From: Microbacteriaceae bacterium
GTDB taxonomy: Bacteria; Actinomycetota; Actinomycetes; Actinomycetales; Microbacteriaceae
Assembly (NCBI GenBank): GCA_025464895.1
Contig: JAODMG010000005.1
Location: 1-39,039, forward strand
Reading direction: 5' to 3'
DNA: 39,039 bases
The notes under the pieces were generated by a model. The model was not told the origin of the DNA. It did no database searches and worked only from the letters and a program-made list of their open reading frames with translations. The position numbers were made by a program, and so were the translations under genes. Of this stretch, positions 18,287 to 27,915 are shown piece by piece (within the stretch, counting starts at the first letter, position 1; every line of letters starts with the position of its first letter).

Positions 18287-18700
18287 ATGGCAACTCGTCT
18301 CAACCCGTACCTCGGCTTTCGCGACACGGCCAGGCAGGCAATCGATTTCTACCAGACGGTGTTCGGAGGTGACGTCACCCGAAGCACTTTTGCGGAATTC
18401 CACGCCAGTGAAGATCCTGCGGAACAGGACAAGATCATGCACTCGACGCTGACGACCGACAACGGCTTGACGCTCATGGCGTCCGACACACCGAACAGCA
18501 TGGACTACAAGCCCGGCACGAACTATTCCGTCTCACTCAGTGGCGAGGACGAAGACGAACTTCGCGGCTACTGGGACAAACTCGCGGATCGCGGAACCGT
18601 CACCATGCCACTCGAAAAGGCGCCATGGGGCGACAGCTTCGGCATGGTCAACGACCAATTCGGTGTGACCTGGATGATCAACATCGGCCCGTCCCAGTAG
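18287..18700 (+). CDS. VOC superfamily (PhnB/glyoxalase-like) protein
   Basis: MATRLNPYLGFRDTARQAIDFYQTVFGGDVTRSTFAEFHASEDPAEQDKIMHSTLTTDNGLTLMASDTP...WGDSFGMVNDQFGVTWMINI. Confidence 0.92.
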   Translation: MATRLNPYLGFRDTARQAIDFYQTVFGGDVTRSTFAEFHASEDPAEQDKIMHSTLTTDNGLTLMASDTPNSMDYKPGTNYSVSLSGEDEDELRGYWDKLADRGTVTMPLEKAPWGDSFGMVNDQFGVTWMINIGPSQ

Positions 18701-18714
18701 CGATACACGCGCTC

Positions 18715-18751
18715 CTGCGGCCCGTCGCGTCCACACGCGACCGGGCCGCAG
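18715..18751 (+). terminator. GC-rich hairpin between VOC gene and hydrolase
   Basis: CTGCGGCCCG-TCGCGT / ACGCGACCGGGCCGCAG inverted repeat with a one-base bulge and short loop; no clear T-tract, so terminator function is tentative. Confidence 0.5.
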
Positions 18752-18778
18752 GAATCGACTGTCGAAGGAGAGCAAGAG

Positions 18779-19624
18779 ATGGCAACCCTGTCCAATCGCG
18801 AACGAGCGGAGATCGACCGGGCCAACGATTCTGGCCTTCGTCCTGTCGTCTTCGTGCATGGCCTGTGGCTGCTCTCGAGCAGTTGGGACCGCTGGCGCAC
18901 CCTGTTCGAACAGCACGGGTTGACCACCCTCGCGCCGGGTTGGCCAGACGACCCGGAGACCGTCGCCGAGGCGAAAGCCGACCCAGACGTGTTCGCCCAC
19001 AAGATGATCGCGATGGTGACCGATCACTATCTCGAGGCGATCCGCCGTCTCACGATTAAGCCGGCAATCATCGGCCACTCATTCGGCGGGCTCATTGCCC
19101 AGCGGCTGGCCGGTGAAGGTGCGAGCACCGTCACCGTCGCCATCGATCCCGCGCCGTTCCGCGGCGTCCTTCCTCTGCCGGCCTCCTCGCTCAAATCGGC
19201 ATCGCCGGTACTCGGCAACCCGTTCAACGCGGGGCGAGCCGTGTCACTGACGTTCGAGCAGTTCAGCTACGGCTGGGCCAACGCGCTGCCGGAAGACGAA
19301 GCCAGGGCGCTCTACGAAGAGTTCCATGTTCCGGCCGCCGGTGCTCCGCTATTCCAGGCCGCGACGGCGAACATCAACCCGTGGACGGAGGCGAAGGTCG
19401 ACACGTCAAACCCTGACCGGGGACCGCTGCTCATCGTCTCGGGACAGGCCGACCACACCGTTCCGCTCGCCATCACTCACGCGATGTTCGAGGTGCAGAG
19501 GAAGAATGCGTCGACCACCGAGATCATCGAGCTCGCCGATCGCGGACATTCGCTGACCATCGACCACGGCTGGAAACAGGTGGCGGAGGTATCGCTGAAG
19601 TTCGTCGCCGATCACGGGGCCTAG
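18779..19624 (+). CDS. Alpha/beta hydrolase
   Basis: RPVVFVHGLWLLSSSWDRWRTLFEQHGLTTLAPGWPDD...AIIGHSFGGLIAQRLAGEG (GHSFGG nucleophile elbow)...LADRGHSLTIDHGWKQVA. Confidence 0.92.
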   Translation: MATLSNRERAEIDRANDSGLRPVVFVHGLWLLSSSWDRWRTLFEQHGLTTLAPGWPDDPETVAEAKADPDVFAHKMIAMVTDHYLEAIRRLTIKPAIIGHSFGGLIAQRLAGEGASTVTVAIDPAPFRGVLPLPASSLKSASPVLGNPFNAGRAVSLTFEQFSYGWANALPEDEARALYEEFHVPAAGAPLFQAATANINPWTEAKVDTSNPDRGPLLIVSGQADHTVPLAITHAMFEVQRKNASTTEIIELADRGHSLTIDHGWKQVAEVSLKFVADHGA

Positions 19625-20601
19625 CGGCCGCTCTCGTGGCCGATAGTCACCTCGGCATACTCTCTTCCCGGATCGGCGAGCCTGAGCAGTAGCAGTTCCG
19701 CGGCGGTCCGGCCGAGTTCGTAGCTCGGCTGCGACCCGGTCGTCACCGGATGGACGGATGATGCCCACCACGGCAGCGGGTCGAAGCTGACGATCTTCGG
19801 CGCAGCCGCTGTTTCCGTCTCGGAAAGTGCGCGGAGGACCCCGAGGGTCATCACATTGTTGCCGACAAAGACACCGGCAGGCGGCTGCTCCAGCTTGAGG
19901 AGGCTCTTCATCGCCTCGTAACCGCCCTGCTCCGAATAGTCCGTTTCGAAGATCAACCCCGGGTCCGGATCGACCCCGGCAGAGGCATGGGCATCCAGGA
20001 ATCCGGCGAACCGGTCCTGGGCGGTGCTCGTCCGGTGTGGACCACCGATGTGCGCGATCCGCCGGGATGCGGCCAGGAGGCCGGCGGTGAGGATGCGTGC
20101 ATCGTCGCGGTTCGCGACGGTGACGGTGTCGTACATCGTGCTGGCGACGCGGCGATCAATCAGCACGACGGTGAGACCTGAGGCGACAGCATCCTCCAAT
20201 TTGTCCAGGTCCGGCGTCGCCGGCGCGAGGATCACCCCATCGAGCTGCTGATCGGAGAGGAGTCGCAGGTACTCGGTCTGCTTCTCGATGTTCCCGTCGC
20301 TGTTGCAGAGGACGAGAAGATATCCCGCGCCCCGCAGCTGGTCTTCGATGCCCCGAACCACCTCGGTGTAGAAGGGATTCGCCACGTCGGGAACGACCAC
20401 GCCGATGAGCCGGCTCGCGCGTCGGCGCAGGCTGGAGGCGAGCGTATTGCGACGGTAGCCAAGTTCGCTCGCGGCGGTCTGGACGCGTTCGAGCGTTGCT
20501 TTGCTCACCGGGGCATTGCCGTTCAGAACGCGCGACACCGTCGCCGGCGAGACGCCCGCTCGGCGGGCGACATCCACAAGTTTTACGCGTGACGCTGACA
20601 T
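19621..20601 (-). CDS. LacI family transcriptional regulator
   Basis: MSASRVKLVDVARRAGVSPATVSRVLNGNAPVSKATLERVQTAASELGYRRNTLASSLRRRASRLIGVVVPDVANPFYTEVVRGIEDQLR; canonical LacI HTH and periplasmic-binding-like domain. Confidence 0.96.
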   Translation of the reverse strand: MSASRVKLVDVARRAGVSPATVSRVLNGNAPVSKATLERVQTAASELGYRRNTLASSLRRRASRLIGVVVPDVANPFYTEVVRGIEDQLRGAGYLLVLCNSDGNIEKQTEYLRLLSDQQLDGVILAPATPDLDKLEDAVASGLTVVLIDRRVASTMYDTVTVANRDDARILTAGLLAASRRIAHIGGPHRTSTAQDRFAGFLDAHASAGVDPDPGLIFETDYSEQGGYEAMKSLLKLEQPPAGVFVGNNVMTLGVLRALSETETAAAPKIVSFDPLPWWASSVHPVTTGSQPSYELGRTAAELLLLRLADPGREYAEVTIGHESGR

Positions 20602-20830
20602 TTCGGCCTTCGGCTGGCGGCTGACCGCCGCATCATAGTCGGATCCGGGATATCGAATGAGCTTATGTCACTCATTACCGGTGTCGTGAGCACACACGTT
20701 ACAGCACGACGGCAGGTCGACACCCCATCGAATGCCTGAAGGCGCATATATCGGACCGCTGAGAATCGATGGACTCAGCGAACTGAAATCTGACTGAAAC
20801 ATGGTGCCGCTACTGTCGCTCCTCGTGAGC

Positions 20831-20844
20831 TGAAAACGATTTCA
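20831..20844. promoter_or_regulatory. LacI-family operator candidate TGAAAACGATTTCA
   Basis: Quasi-palindrome with central CG, 77 bp upstream of the first transporter operon; identical 14-mer at 26301-26314. Confidence 0.8.
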
Positions 20845-20921
20845 CAATCAGAGCCAACCAGCACCGTAAGCGGATGGCCGGCTCTTCGCACGCAACGTTG
20901 TCCGTAGCCCAAGGAGGAGCA

Positions 20922-21908
20922 ATGCCCAACCAACAGTCCGACGTTCGATCGGGGCGGCAGCGCCTCATCCTCGGCGTCTCCGTCGTCGTCCTTTCTGCCA
21001 TGGCACTCGTCGGCTGCAGTTCGGCAGCCGCATCCTCGACATCGTCTAAGGCGTTGTCCGTTGGCATTGTGACGTTCTCCACGTCGGATGTCGACACGAA
21101 CAAGATGGTCACCGCAATGACCACACAAGCCAAGTCGAAGGGCTGGAGCGTCCAGAACCTCAACGCCAACGGCGACCAGCAGCAGGCTGTCACCGACATC
21201 AAGCAGCTGGTGACCAAGAACGTCTCGGCGATCATCGTTACGGTGTTCGACTCGACCGCGCTTGCCGCCGGTCTCGCCGCAGCGAAGGCCGCGAACATCC
21301 CGGTCCTCTCCGCCGGTGGAGGCGCGGCCCCCGGAATCGCCTTTAGCACCGATGATGGCGCGGGGCAGCCGGTCGTCGACCTGATGCTCAAGAATCTGAA
21401 CAATTCCGGCACGGTCCTGAATCTGACCTACCACCCCGGCGTTCCGTGTCGTCAGCGGGCCGACTCATTCGCATCGATCGTGAAGAAGTACCCAAAGGTC
21501 AAGGTCACGAACCACGAGATCACGATCCCGGGGGCTGCAGAGACGTCGCAAGCCGCGACTTCCGCCTGGTTGGCCGCTAACACGCACACGACCGGCAACT
21601 TCGCCATCTTCAACTGCTACGACGACAACGCCCTCGGCGCCGTCGCCGCCCTTCAGCAGAACGGCCGCACCGGAGTGCAGGTGTACTCCTACAACGCGAC
21701 CCCATCGGCACTCCAGGCGGTTCGTGCCGGAACCATGACGGCGACCCTGTGGCTCGACCTCGCGTCCGCCGGAAAGATCCTCGTCGATTCGATCCCCAAG
21801 ATCCGGAGTGCTGGGACGTCCTGGAAGCCACAGTCCGTCATCCCCAACTACGTCATCGTCACGAAGAGCAACATCGATTCCTTCGTCGCCGCACACGGTG
21901 CCGGCTAG
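20922..21908 (+). CDS. Sugar-type ABC transporter substrate-binding lipoprotein
   Basis: Start after AAGGAGGAGCA RBS; LSAMALVGCSSAAA lipobox; periplasmic-binding type 1 fold (ITDVDTNKMVTAMTTQAKSKGW-like opening, AAGLAAAKAANIPVLSAGG). Confidence 0.9.
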   Translation: MPNQQSDVRSGRQRLILGVSVVVLSAMALVGCSSAAASSTSSKALSVGIVTFSTSDVDTNKMVTAMTTQAKSKGWSVQNLNANGDQQQAVTDIKQLVTKNVSAIIVTVFDSTALAAGLAAAKAANIPVLSAGGGAAPGIAFSTDDGAGQPVVDLMLKNLNNSGTVLNLTYHPGVPCRQRADSFASIVKKYPKVKVTNHEITIPGAAETSQAATSAWLAANTHTTGNFAIFNCYDDNALGAVAALQQNGRTGVQVYSYNATPSALQAVRAGTMTATLWLDLASAGKILVDSIPKIRSAGTSWKPQSVIPNYVIVTKSNIDSFVAAHGAG

Positions 21909-21964
21909 GGGACCCCTTCCTATTCGCTGCCATCCATCGCGAGTCGACTCAGAACGAGGTACGA

Positions 21965-23041
21965 ATGACCGACCAAACGCGTAATGCCGCAGGGCTACGC
22001 ACACCACAACCCGAGGAGGGTCGTCGAGGGCTTCGCGCACTCTTCAGCCCGCTACGGCCGAAGGCGGTGCCGGCCTTCGAAACCAGTCCGGCCAAGGCCC
22101 GGCTGATCAGGATCCTGGGCAACTACGGCACGATCATCGCGCTGGCGATCATGATCATCGTGTTCTCCATCGCCGAACCGACGACGTTCCTCACCTTCAA
22201 CAACTTCAGGAACGTCCTGACAGACATGTCGATCGGAGCGATCGTCGCGGCGGGAGTCACACTTCCGCTCGTGGCCGGTGACTTCGACCTGAGCGTCGGA
22301 TACGTCGCCAGCTTCGCCGGAATCGTCGTCGTCGGCCTTCTCAGCAACAACGGCTGGCCGATTCCGCTCGCGGTGTTGGCCGCGATGTGCACGGGTCTGG
22401 TCATCGGCATCCTGAACGGGTTGGTGGTCTCGAAGCTTGGTGTGAACGCGTTCATCGCGACCCTCGGAACCGGAACTCTCGTGGTCGGCCTGAACTACGC
22501 ATACTCCGGCGGAATGCCGATCGCTCTGAACCGCTCGAAGTCGTTCACTGATTTGAGCCTCGGCCAGACCGCCGGCATTCCGAACCTCATCCTGATCATG
22601 GTCGTCGTCCTGGCGTTGCTCTGGGTGATTCTGAACCGCACAGTACAGGGCCAGCACATCAAAGCGGTTGGGAAGAGCCCGGAGACGGCCCGTCGTGCGG
22701 GGATCGCGGTGGACAGGACGAGGATTATCGCCTTCGCTGTCGCCGGAACCTGCGCGGCGCTGACCGGCATTCTTCTCGCGTAGAACCTCGGTTCTGGACA
22801 GGTCACCGCGGGCGATGGCTACATGCTGAGCGCGTTCGCGGCCGCCTACCTCGGCTCCGCGGCACTCCACCAGGGAGAGTTCCACATCGTCGGAACGCTG
22901 ATCGGCGTTCTCACGGTCGCGATCGGAAACAACGGGCTCGCCATCCTCGGCGCGCCGATCTTCACCCAATACATGTTCTCAGGCGGCCTCCTCGTCGTTG
23001 CCGTCGCGCTCGGAAGTGTGAGCAGACGTTATGCAGGATGA
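21965..23041 (+). pseudogene. RbsC-type ABC transporter permease interrupted by an in-frame TAG at 22781-22783
   Basis: ...VAGTCAALTGILLA*NLGSGQVTAGDGYMLSAFAAAYLGSAALHQGEFHIVGTLIGVLTVAIGNNGLAILG...; both halves are in the same frame and read as one RbsC-type permease. Confidence 0.85.
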
Positions 23042-23822
23042 CACGGTAACAACCATCGCGGGCGACACCACGACCACGGCGCTCGTCCGCCTCGACCGGG
23101 TGAGCAAGCTGTTCGGTGGAGTGCACGCACTCGAGGACGTCTCGTTCGAGCTGAACAAGGGCGATGTCGTCGGCCTGGTCGGCGACAACGGTGCGGGAAA
23201 GTCGACCCTCGTCAAAATGCTCTCCGGAGTGTTCGGTCCGACCTCCGGAAGCATTCTCATCGAGGGCGAGCAGCAGACGCTGACCCCGCCGGCTCGAGCG
23301 CAGAAGCACGGCATCGAGACGGTGTACCAGGACCTCGCGCTCGTGAGTTCGTTCACCGTCGCCGAGAACTTCTTCGTGGGGCGCGAGCGCTCGTGGGGTA
23401 GGGGCCCGCGGCTTTTCCAGCTCATGAACCGACGGTCGATGACGAGCACCGCTGCATCCGCCCTTGAGGACCTCAACATCACCATCCCGCACCTGAAGAC
23501 GCGGCCTGTGGAGCGGATGTCCGGTGGTCAGCGCCAGATGGCGGCGATCGCCCGAGGCGCATTCTGGAGCGAACGACTCCTGCTGTTGGACGAGCCGACG
23601 GCGGCTCTCGGCGTTCGTGAATCGCACGAGGTACTCGAGCTCGTCCGCGCTCTCAGCGCGCGCGGCCTGACGATGCTCATGGTGACCCATAACCTCGAGC
23701 ACCTGTGGTCCGTCTGCAACCGGGTCATCGTGATGCGGCGCGGCAAGAAGGTCGCGGACCTGAGGAGTGCCGACACGACCATGGACGAGGTCGTCGCATA
23801 CATCACCGGCGCGAAGTCATGA
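23031..23822 (+). CDS. Single-NBD sugar-type ABC transporter ATP-binding protein
   Basis: GDNGAGKSTLVKMLSGVFGPTSG (Walker A), RMSGGQRQMAAIARG (signature), LLLLDEPTAALG (Walker B); overlaps permease 3' end. Confidence 0.94.
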   Translation: MQDDTVTTIAGDTTTTALVRLDRVSKLFGGVHALEDVSFELNKGDVVGLVGDNGAGKSTLVKMLSGVFGPTSGSILIEGEQQTLTPPARAQKHGIETVYQDLALVSSFTVAENFFVGRERSWGRGPRLFQLMNRRSMTSTAASALEDLNITIPHLKTRPVERMSGGQRQMAAIARGAFWSERLLLLDEPTAALGVRESHEVLELVRALSARGLTMLMVTHNLEHLWSVCNRVIVMRRGKKVADLRSADTTMDEVVAYITGAKS

Positions 23823-24772
23823 CGGCCCAGCCGTCCATCGAGCAACTTCTGGCCGACGCGCCGAACAACTGGGGCAAGTGGGGCGAGAACGATGAGATCG
23901 GATCGCTGAACTACCTCACCAGGGAGCAGGTGCTGCAGGGCATCGCAACAGTGCGACGGGGCGAGGTGTTCCCGTTGGCGACTCGGATAGCTCGACCCGA
24001 AGGCGATCCGGTGATGCCTGGACGCTGGCCACCACGTAAATTCATGGTGGCGGATCGCGCGGGCTTCGTCAGCGGACGATGGCATGACATGCCCGGCGGG
24101 ATGGAGTTCGCCGACGACTACCTGACCGGATTCGCCCAGTCCGGCACCCACAGCGACGCCCTCGGTCACATGTGGTTCGGGACCGAAATCTGGAACGGCC
24201 ATCCGGCAGACAGCACGAACGGCGGCATGTCTTATGCCGGGATCGAGCCGATCGCCGGCCACGGGATCGTGGGTCGCTGCGTGCTGCTCGACATCGCCAG
24301 GCATCGCGGCAAGCCGCGTCTGGAGCGCGCAGAAACGATCGGCCTCGACGACCTGTTGAACTGCGCCGCGGCGCAGGGCACCGAGCTGCCACCCCGTTCC
24401 ATCCTGCTCATCAGGACCGGCTGGCTTGCTGCCGTCGAGCGCGGCGAAGAACTTGTCGACGAGAACTACTGGGAGCCAGGGCTCACCTATTCGCCCGAAC
24501 TCGTGTCCTGGTTCCAGGAGAACGAGATCCCGTGCCTCGTGACCGACACGATGGCGAACGAGACCACCTACGAACCGGTCACCGGCATTCAGCTACCACT
24601 GCATGCTGCCCTGATGAGAAATCTCGGAGTGGTCTTCACCGAGATGGCCGACCTCGACGCGCTGGCGGATGACTGCGCGAAAGACGGCGAATACCAGGCG
24701 TTCTTCTGCGCCAGCCCATTGAAAATATCGGATGCGACCGGGTCATCGATCAACCCCGTCGTCGTGAAGTAA
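23819..24772 (+). CDS. Cyclase family protein (PF04199-like metal-dependent hydrolase)
   Basis: NNWGKWGENDEIGSLNYLTREQVLQGIATVRRGEVFPLATRI...FAQSGTHSDALGHMW...GIVGRCVLLDIARHRG...SILLIRTGW; 4-bp overlap with ATPase. Confidence 0.9.
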   Translation: MTAQPSIEQLLADAPNNWGKWGENDEIGSLNYLTREQVLQGIATVRRGEVFPLATRIARPEGDPVMPGRWPPRKFMVADRAGFVSGRWHDMPGGMEFADDYLTGFAQSGTHSDALGHMWFGTEIWNGHPADSTNGGMSYAGIEPIAGHGIVGRCVLLDIARHRGKPRLERAETIGLDDLLNCAAAQGTELPPRSILLIRTGWLAAVERGEELVDENYWEPGLTYSPELVSWFQENEIPCLVTDTMANETTYEPVTGIQLPLHAALMRNLGVVFTEMADLDALADDCAKDGEYQAFFCASPLKISDATGSSINPVVVK

Positions 24773-24783
24773 AGGACCAATCC

Positions 24784-26244
24784 ATGACCGACGACCTCTT
24801 CTTCGAATCTGCCGGCTCGATCGCCGGCCGTCTCAAGGCAGGACAGGCGACCGCGCTCGAGACGGCGGAGGCCTTCCTTCGCCGCATCGATGACGAGAAC
24901 CCGCGGATCAATGCCTTCGCCACTGTCACCTACGACCTGGCGCTCGAGACTGCCGCAAAGTGCGATGCCGCCGCAGCCGACGGCCGTTCGCTCGGTCCGC
25001 TGCACGGGGTCCCGGTGGCCATCAAAGACCTGGGTGACGCGCGCGCGGGCATCCGCAGCACCTTCGGCTCGTTGCCCCTGAAGGACTACGTTTCGACCGA
25101 AACCAGCATTTTCATCCAGCGGCTCGAGGATGCCGGAGCGGTCATCGTCGGCAAGACGAACGCCCCGGAGTTCGGCCACAAAGGTGTTACCGACAACTTC
25201 GTCTCCGGCCCCACCCGCAACCCGTTCGACACCACCAGGAACTCGGGCGGGTCATCCGGGGGAGCGGCTGCAGCGGTGGCCGCAGGAATGGTGCCGATCG
25301 CCCAGGGGACCGACGGCGGCGGATCCGTGCGGATTCCGGCATCCTGGTGCGGCATTTACGGACTGAAGCCGTCGTTCGGCCGGATCGCCGACATCGCCCG
25401 TCCCAATGCATTCATCACCGGAAGCCCGTACTCCTCGGTCGGCCCCCTGGCTCGGTCGGTGGATGACGCCGCTCTGATGCTGTCGGTGATGGCCGGCCCA
25501 GATGCACGCGACCCGTTCAGCCTCCCGGCCGCGGAGTCGTCGCTCGCGACGATCGCCGCCGAAGGGCTCCGGGGCAAACGGGTCGGATTCAGTGCCGACC
25601 TCGGCGGGTTCCCGGTTGATCCGGATGTCGCTGCGGTTGTCGAGCAGTCGCTCGAGGCACTCGAACGCGCGGGAGCAATCGTCGAACCGGTCTCGCTGGT
25701 ACTCCCCGCCGACCAGTTCGAACTCGCGCAATTGTGGGGACGCCTGATGGGCGGCCTCTACTCCGATACCCTGGCCGGCCTTCGCGATGAGGGCTACGAC
25801 CTCCTGAAGGATCACCTCGACGAGCTGACTCCCGCCTTACGCGACATGCTGGTGGCGGCACAGTCCCGGTCGGCGATGGAGGCCCGCGCCGATGAGCATC
25901 TGCGAAGCGCCGTACTCGACTCGATCGAGGACGCGTTTGTCGGCTTCGACCTGCTGGCGTCGCCGACGCTCGCAATCACCGCGGTGAAGAATCGCGACGA
26001 CGGGCTCACCACCGGTCCGAGCGAGATCGGCGGCGTTCCGGTCGATCCGTCCATCGGCTGGTGCCTGACCTACCCGTTCAACTTCACCGGGCATCCGGCG
26101 GCGTCGCTTCCTGCCGGCCTCTCGAACGGACTTCCGGTCGGACTCCAGCTGGTTGCCCCTCGACATCAGGACGCCGCACTTCTCGCGGCGAGTTCCGCCT
26201 TCGAGCGGGAGTCGCCCTGGTCGATCTGGCCCGGAATCTCCTAG
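24784..26244 (+). CDS. Amidase signature family enzyme
   Basis: [19 protein letters not shown] (Lys), [57 protein letters not shown] (Ser/cis-Ser); full-length AS family. Confidence 0.95.
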   Translation: MTDDLFFESAGSIAGRLKAGQATALETAEAFLRRIDDENPRINAFATVTYDLALETAAKCDAAAADGRSLGPLHGVPVAIKDLGDARAGIRSTFGSLPLKDYVSTETSIFIQRLEDAGAVIVGKTNAPEFGHKGVTDNFVSGPTRNPFDTTRNSGGSSGGAAAAVAAGMVPIAQGTDGGGSVRIPASWCGIYGLKPSFGRIADIARPNAFITGSPYSSVGPLARSVDDAALMLSVMAGPDARDPFSLPAAESSLATIAAEGLRGKRVGFSADLGGFPVDPDVAAVVEQSLEALERAGAIVEPVSLVLPADQFELAQLWGRLMGGLYSDTLAGLRDEGYDLLKDHLDELTPALRDMLVAAQSRSAMEARADEHLRSAVLDSIEDAFVGFDLLASPTLAITAVKNRDDGLTTGPSEIGGVPVDPSIGWCLTYPFNFTGHPAASLPAGLSNGLPVGLQLVAPRHQDAALLAASSAFERESPWSIWPGIS

Positions 26245-26300
26245 TTCTCCGCCAGAAACAAGGCGGTAACAATCCGTCGTTATGCTCCACAGTCAAAACC

Positions 26301-26314
26301 TGAAAACGATTTCA
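26301..26314. promoter_or_regulatory. LacI-family operator candidate TGAAAACGATTTCA (copy 2)
   Basis: Identical to the copy at 20831; lies upstream of the second transporter operon. Confidence 0.8.
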
Positions 26315-26323
26315 CACACTTCG

Positions 26324-26337
26324 GTGAAATCGATTTT
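26324..26337. promoter_or_regulatory. LacI-family operator candidate TGAAATCGATTTTA (copy 3)
   Basis: Same palindromic core, 23 bp centre-to-centre from copy 2 (about two helical turns). Confidence 0.7.
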
Positions 26338-26403
26338 ATGGAAGATCCGGCGCGATTGCGTCGGGGTAAGTCCGGCAATCCTTTTTGATCACAGGAGGCT
26401 CCA

Positions 26404-27915
26404 ATGAAGCAGAATCCGTTCATCTCGCTTCGGGGGATCGGAAAACGGTATGGCGCCGTTGACGTACTCCACGGAATAGACCTCGACATCGTCGCCGGGA
26501 GCTGCCTCGGTCTTGTCGGTGAGAACGGCGCGGGGAAGTCGACCCTTCTCGGCATCGTGAGCGGCAAGATCGCGCAAACGACTGGATCTCTCGTGCTCGC
26601 GGGGGAGGAGCGCGATTTCCGCTCTCCCCGCGAGGCACGGGCCGCCGGAATCGGGATCATTCCGCAGGAATTGGCCTACATCCCGCACCTCTCTGTGGCC
26701 GAGAACCTGCTGCTCGCGAATTGGCCGCGCCGGCGTTGGTGGGTTTCACAGCGCGCCATGGTTCGCTCCGGAACCGCAGCCCTCGATCGTCTCGGCATGT
26801 CGATCGATGTGCGCAGGAAGATGACGGAGCTCTCGCTCGCGGAGCGCCAGCTGGTCGAGATCGCCAAGGCGCTTCTCGGAGACGCCCGCCTGCTCATCCT
26901 GGACGAACCGACGGCCTCGCTACACGCGAGAGAGACCGAGTTCTTGATGGGCAAGCTGCACGAGCTCAAAGCGAGCGGCGTCTCGCTGATCTATGTGAGT
27001 CATCACCTCGACGAGACGTTCGAGATCAGCGACGAGATCGCCGTTTTGCGCAATGGCGGCCTGGAAGACCTCTCGACGCGGGAGACGACGACGATCGATC
27101 GCACCGTGTCCCTCATGCTCGGCCAGGATCACGCGTTCGGCGCGACCCGGGACCGGCCAACGGTCGAGGAGACCGGACGGCCCATCCGACTGACCGGATG
27201 GAACACGTCGACCCAGCCTGTTCTGGTCGACTGCGACATCGAGCTCCGCCACGGCGAGGTACTCGGCGTCTTCGGACTGGTGGGCTCAGGGGCGGAATCC
27301 ATCGCAAGGGGGCTTGGCGGCCACCAGCGTGACATCACCGGATCGGTGTCGGAGGAATCGAAGACCTTTCGCGTTCCCCGGTCCCCACGGGCGGCACGCG
27401 CCATGGGAATCGCCTACGTTCCCGCCGAACGCAAGACCGACGGGCTTGCCCTGAACCAGAGCGTTGCCGAGAACCTCACCGTGATGGTACTCGGTCGCTA
27501 CTCCGGGTTTGCGTCCTGGCTCCGGCGGCGGTCACAGCTATCGCAGGCCAAGGCGAGCGTGCAGAATTCGGCCGTTCGCTGCCAGAGCGTACTGCAGGAG
27601 GTCGGCGAGTTGAGCGGTGGCAACCAGCAGAAGATTCTGCTCGCCAGTCGACTGATGGCCGAGCCATCCATCCTCGTCTTGCACGAACCCACCCGCGGGG
27701 TCGATATCGGCTCACGAAACCAAATCCATTCCCAACTCGGAGATTACGCGCGCCAAGGCGGTGCCGTACTGCTCGTGACCTCCGACGTACAGGAAGCGAT
27801 CGACGCGACCGACCGCCTGTTGGTGATGCGCGACGGCCGAGTCATCGACGAGCTCGTCGGCGCACGCAAAACCAAGAATCTCGCCCTTTCAATCGCTGCA
27901 GGGAGCCAAGCATGA
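26404..27915 (+). CDS. Double-NBD sugar-type (RbsA/MglA-like) ABC transporter ATP-binding protein
   Basis: GENGAGKSTLLGIVSGKIAQTTG, LLILDEPTASLHARE, second half GLVGSGAES, ELSGGNQQKILLASRLMAEPSILVLHEPTRGVDIGSRNQIH. Confidence 0.95.
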   Translation: MKQNPFISLRGIGKRYGAVDVLHGIDLDIVAGSCLGLVGENGAGKSTLLGIVSGKIAQTTGSLVLAGEERDFRSPREARAAGIGIIPQELAYIPHLSVAENLLLANWPRRRWWVSQRAMVRSGTAALDRLGMSIDVRRKMTELSLAERQLVEIAKALLGDARLLILDEPTASLHARETEFLMGKLHELKASGVSLIYVSHHLDETFEISDEIAVLRNGGLEDLSTRETTTIDRTVSLMLGQDHAFGATRDRPTVEETGRPIRLTGWNTSTQPVLVDCDIELRHGEVLGVFGLVGSGAESIARGLGGHQRDITGSVSEESKTFRVPRSPRAARAMGIAYVPAERKTDGLALNQSVAENLTVMVLGRYSGFASWLRRRSQLSQAKASVQNSAVRCQSVLQEVGELSGGNQQKILLASRLMAEPSILVLHEPTRGVDIGSRNQIHSQLGDYARQGGAVLLVTSDVQEAIDATDRLLVMRDGRVIDELVGARKTKNLALSIAAGSQA

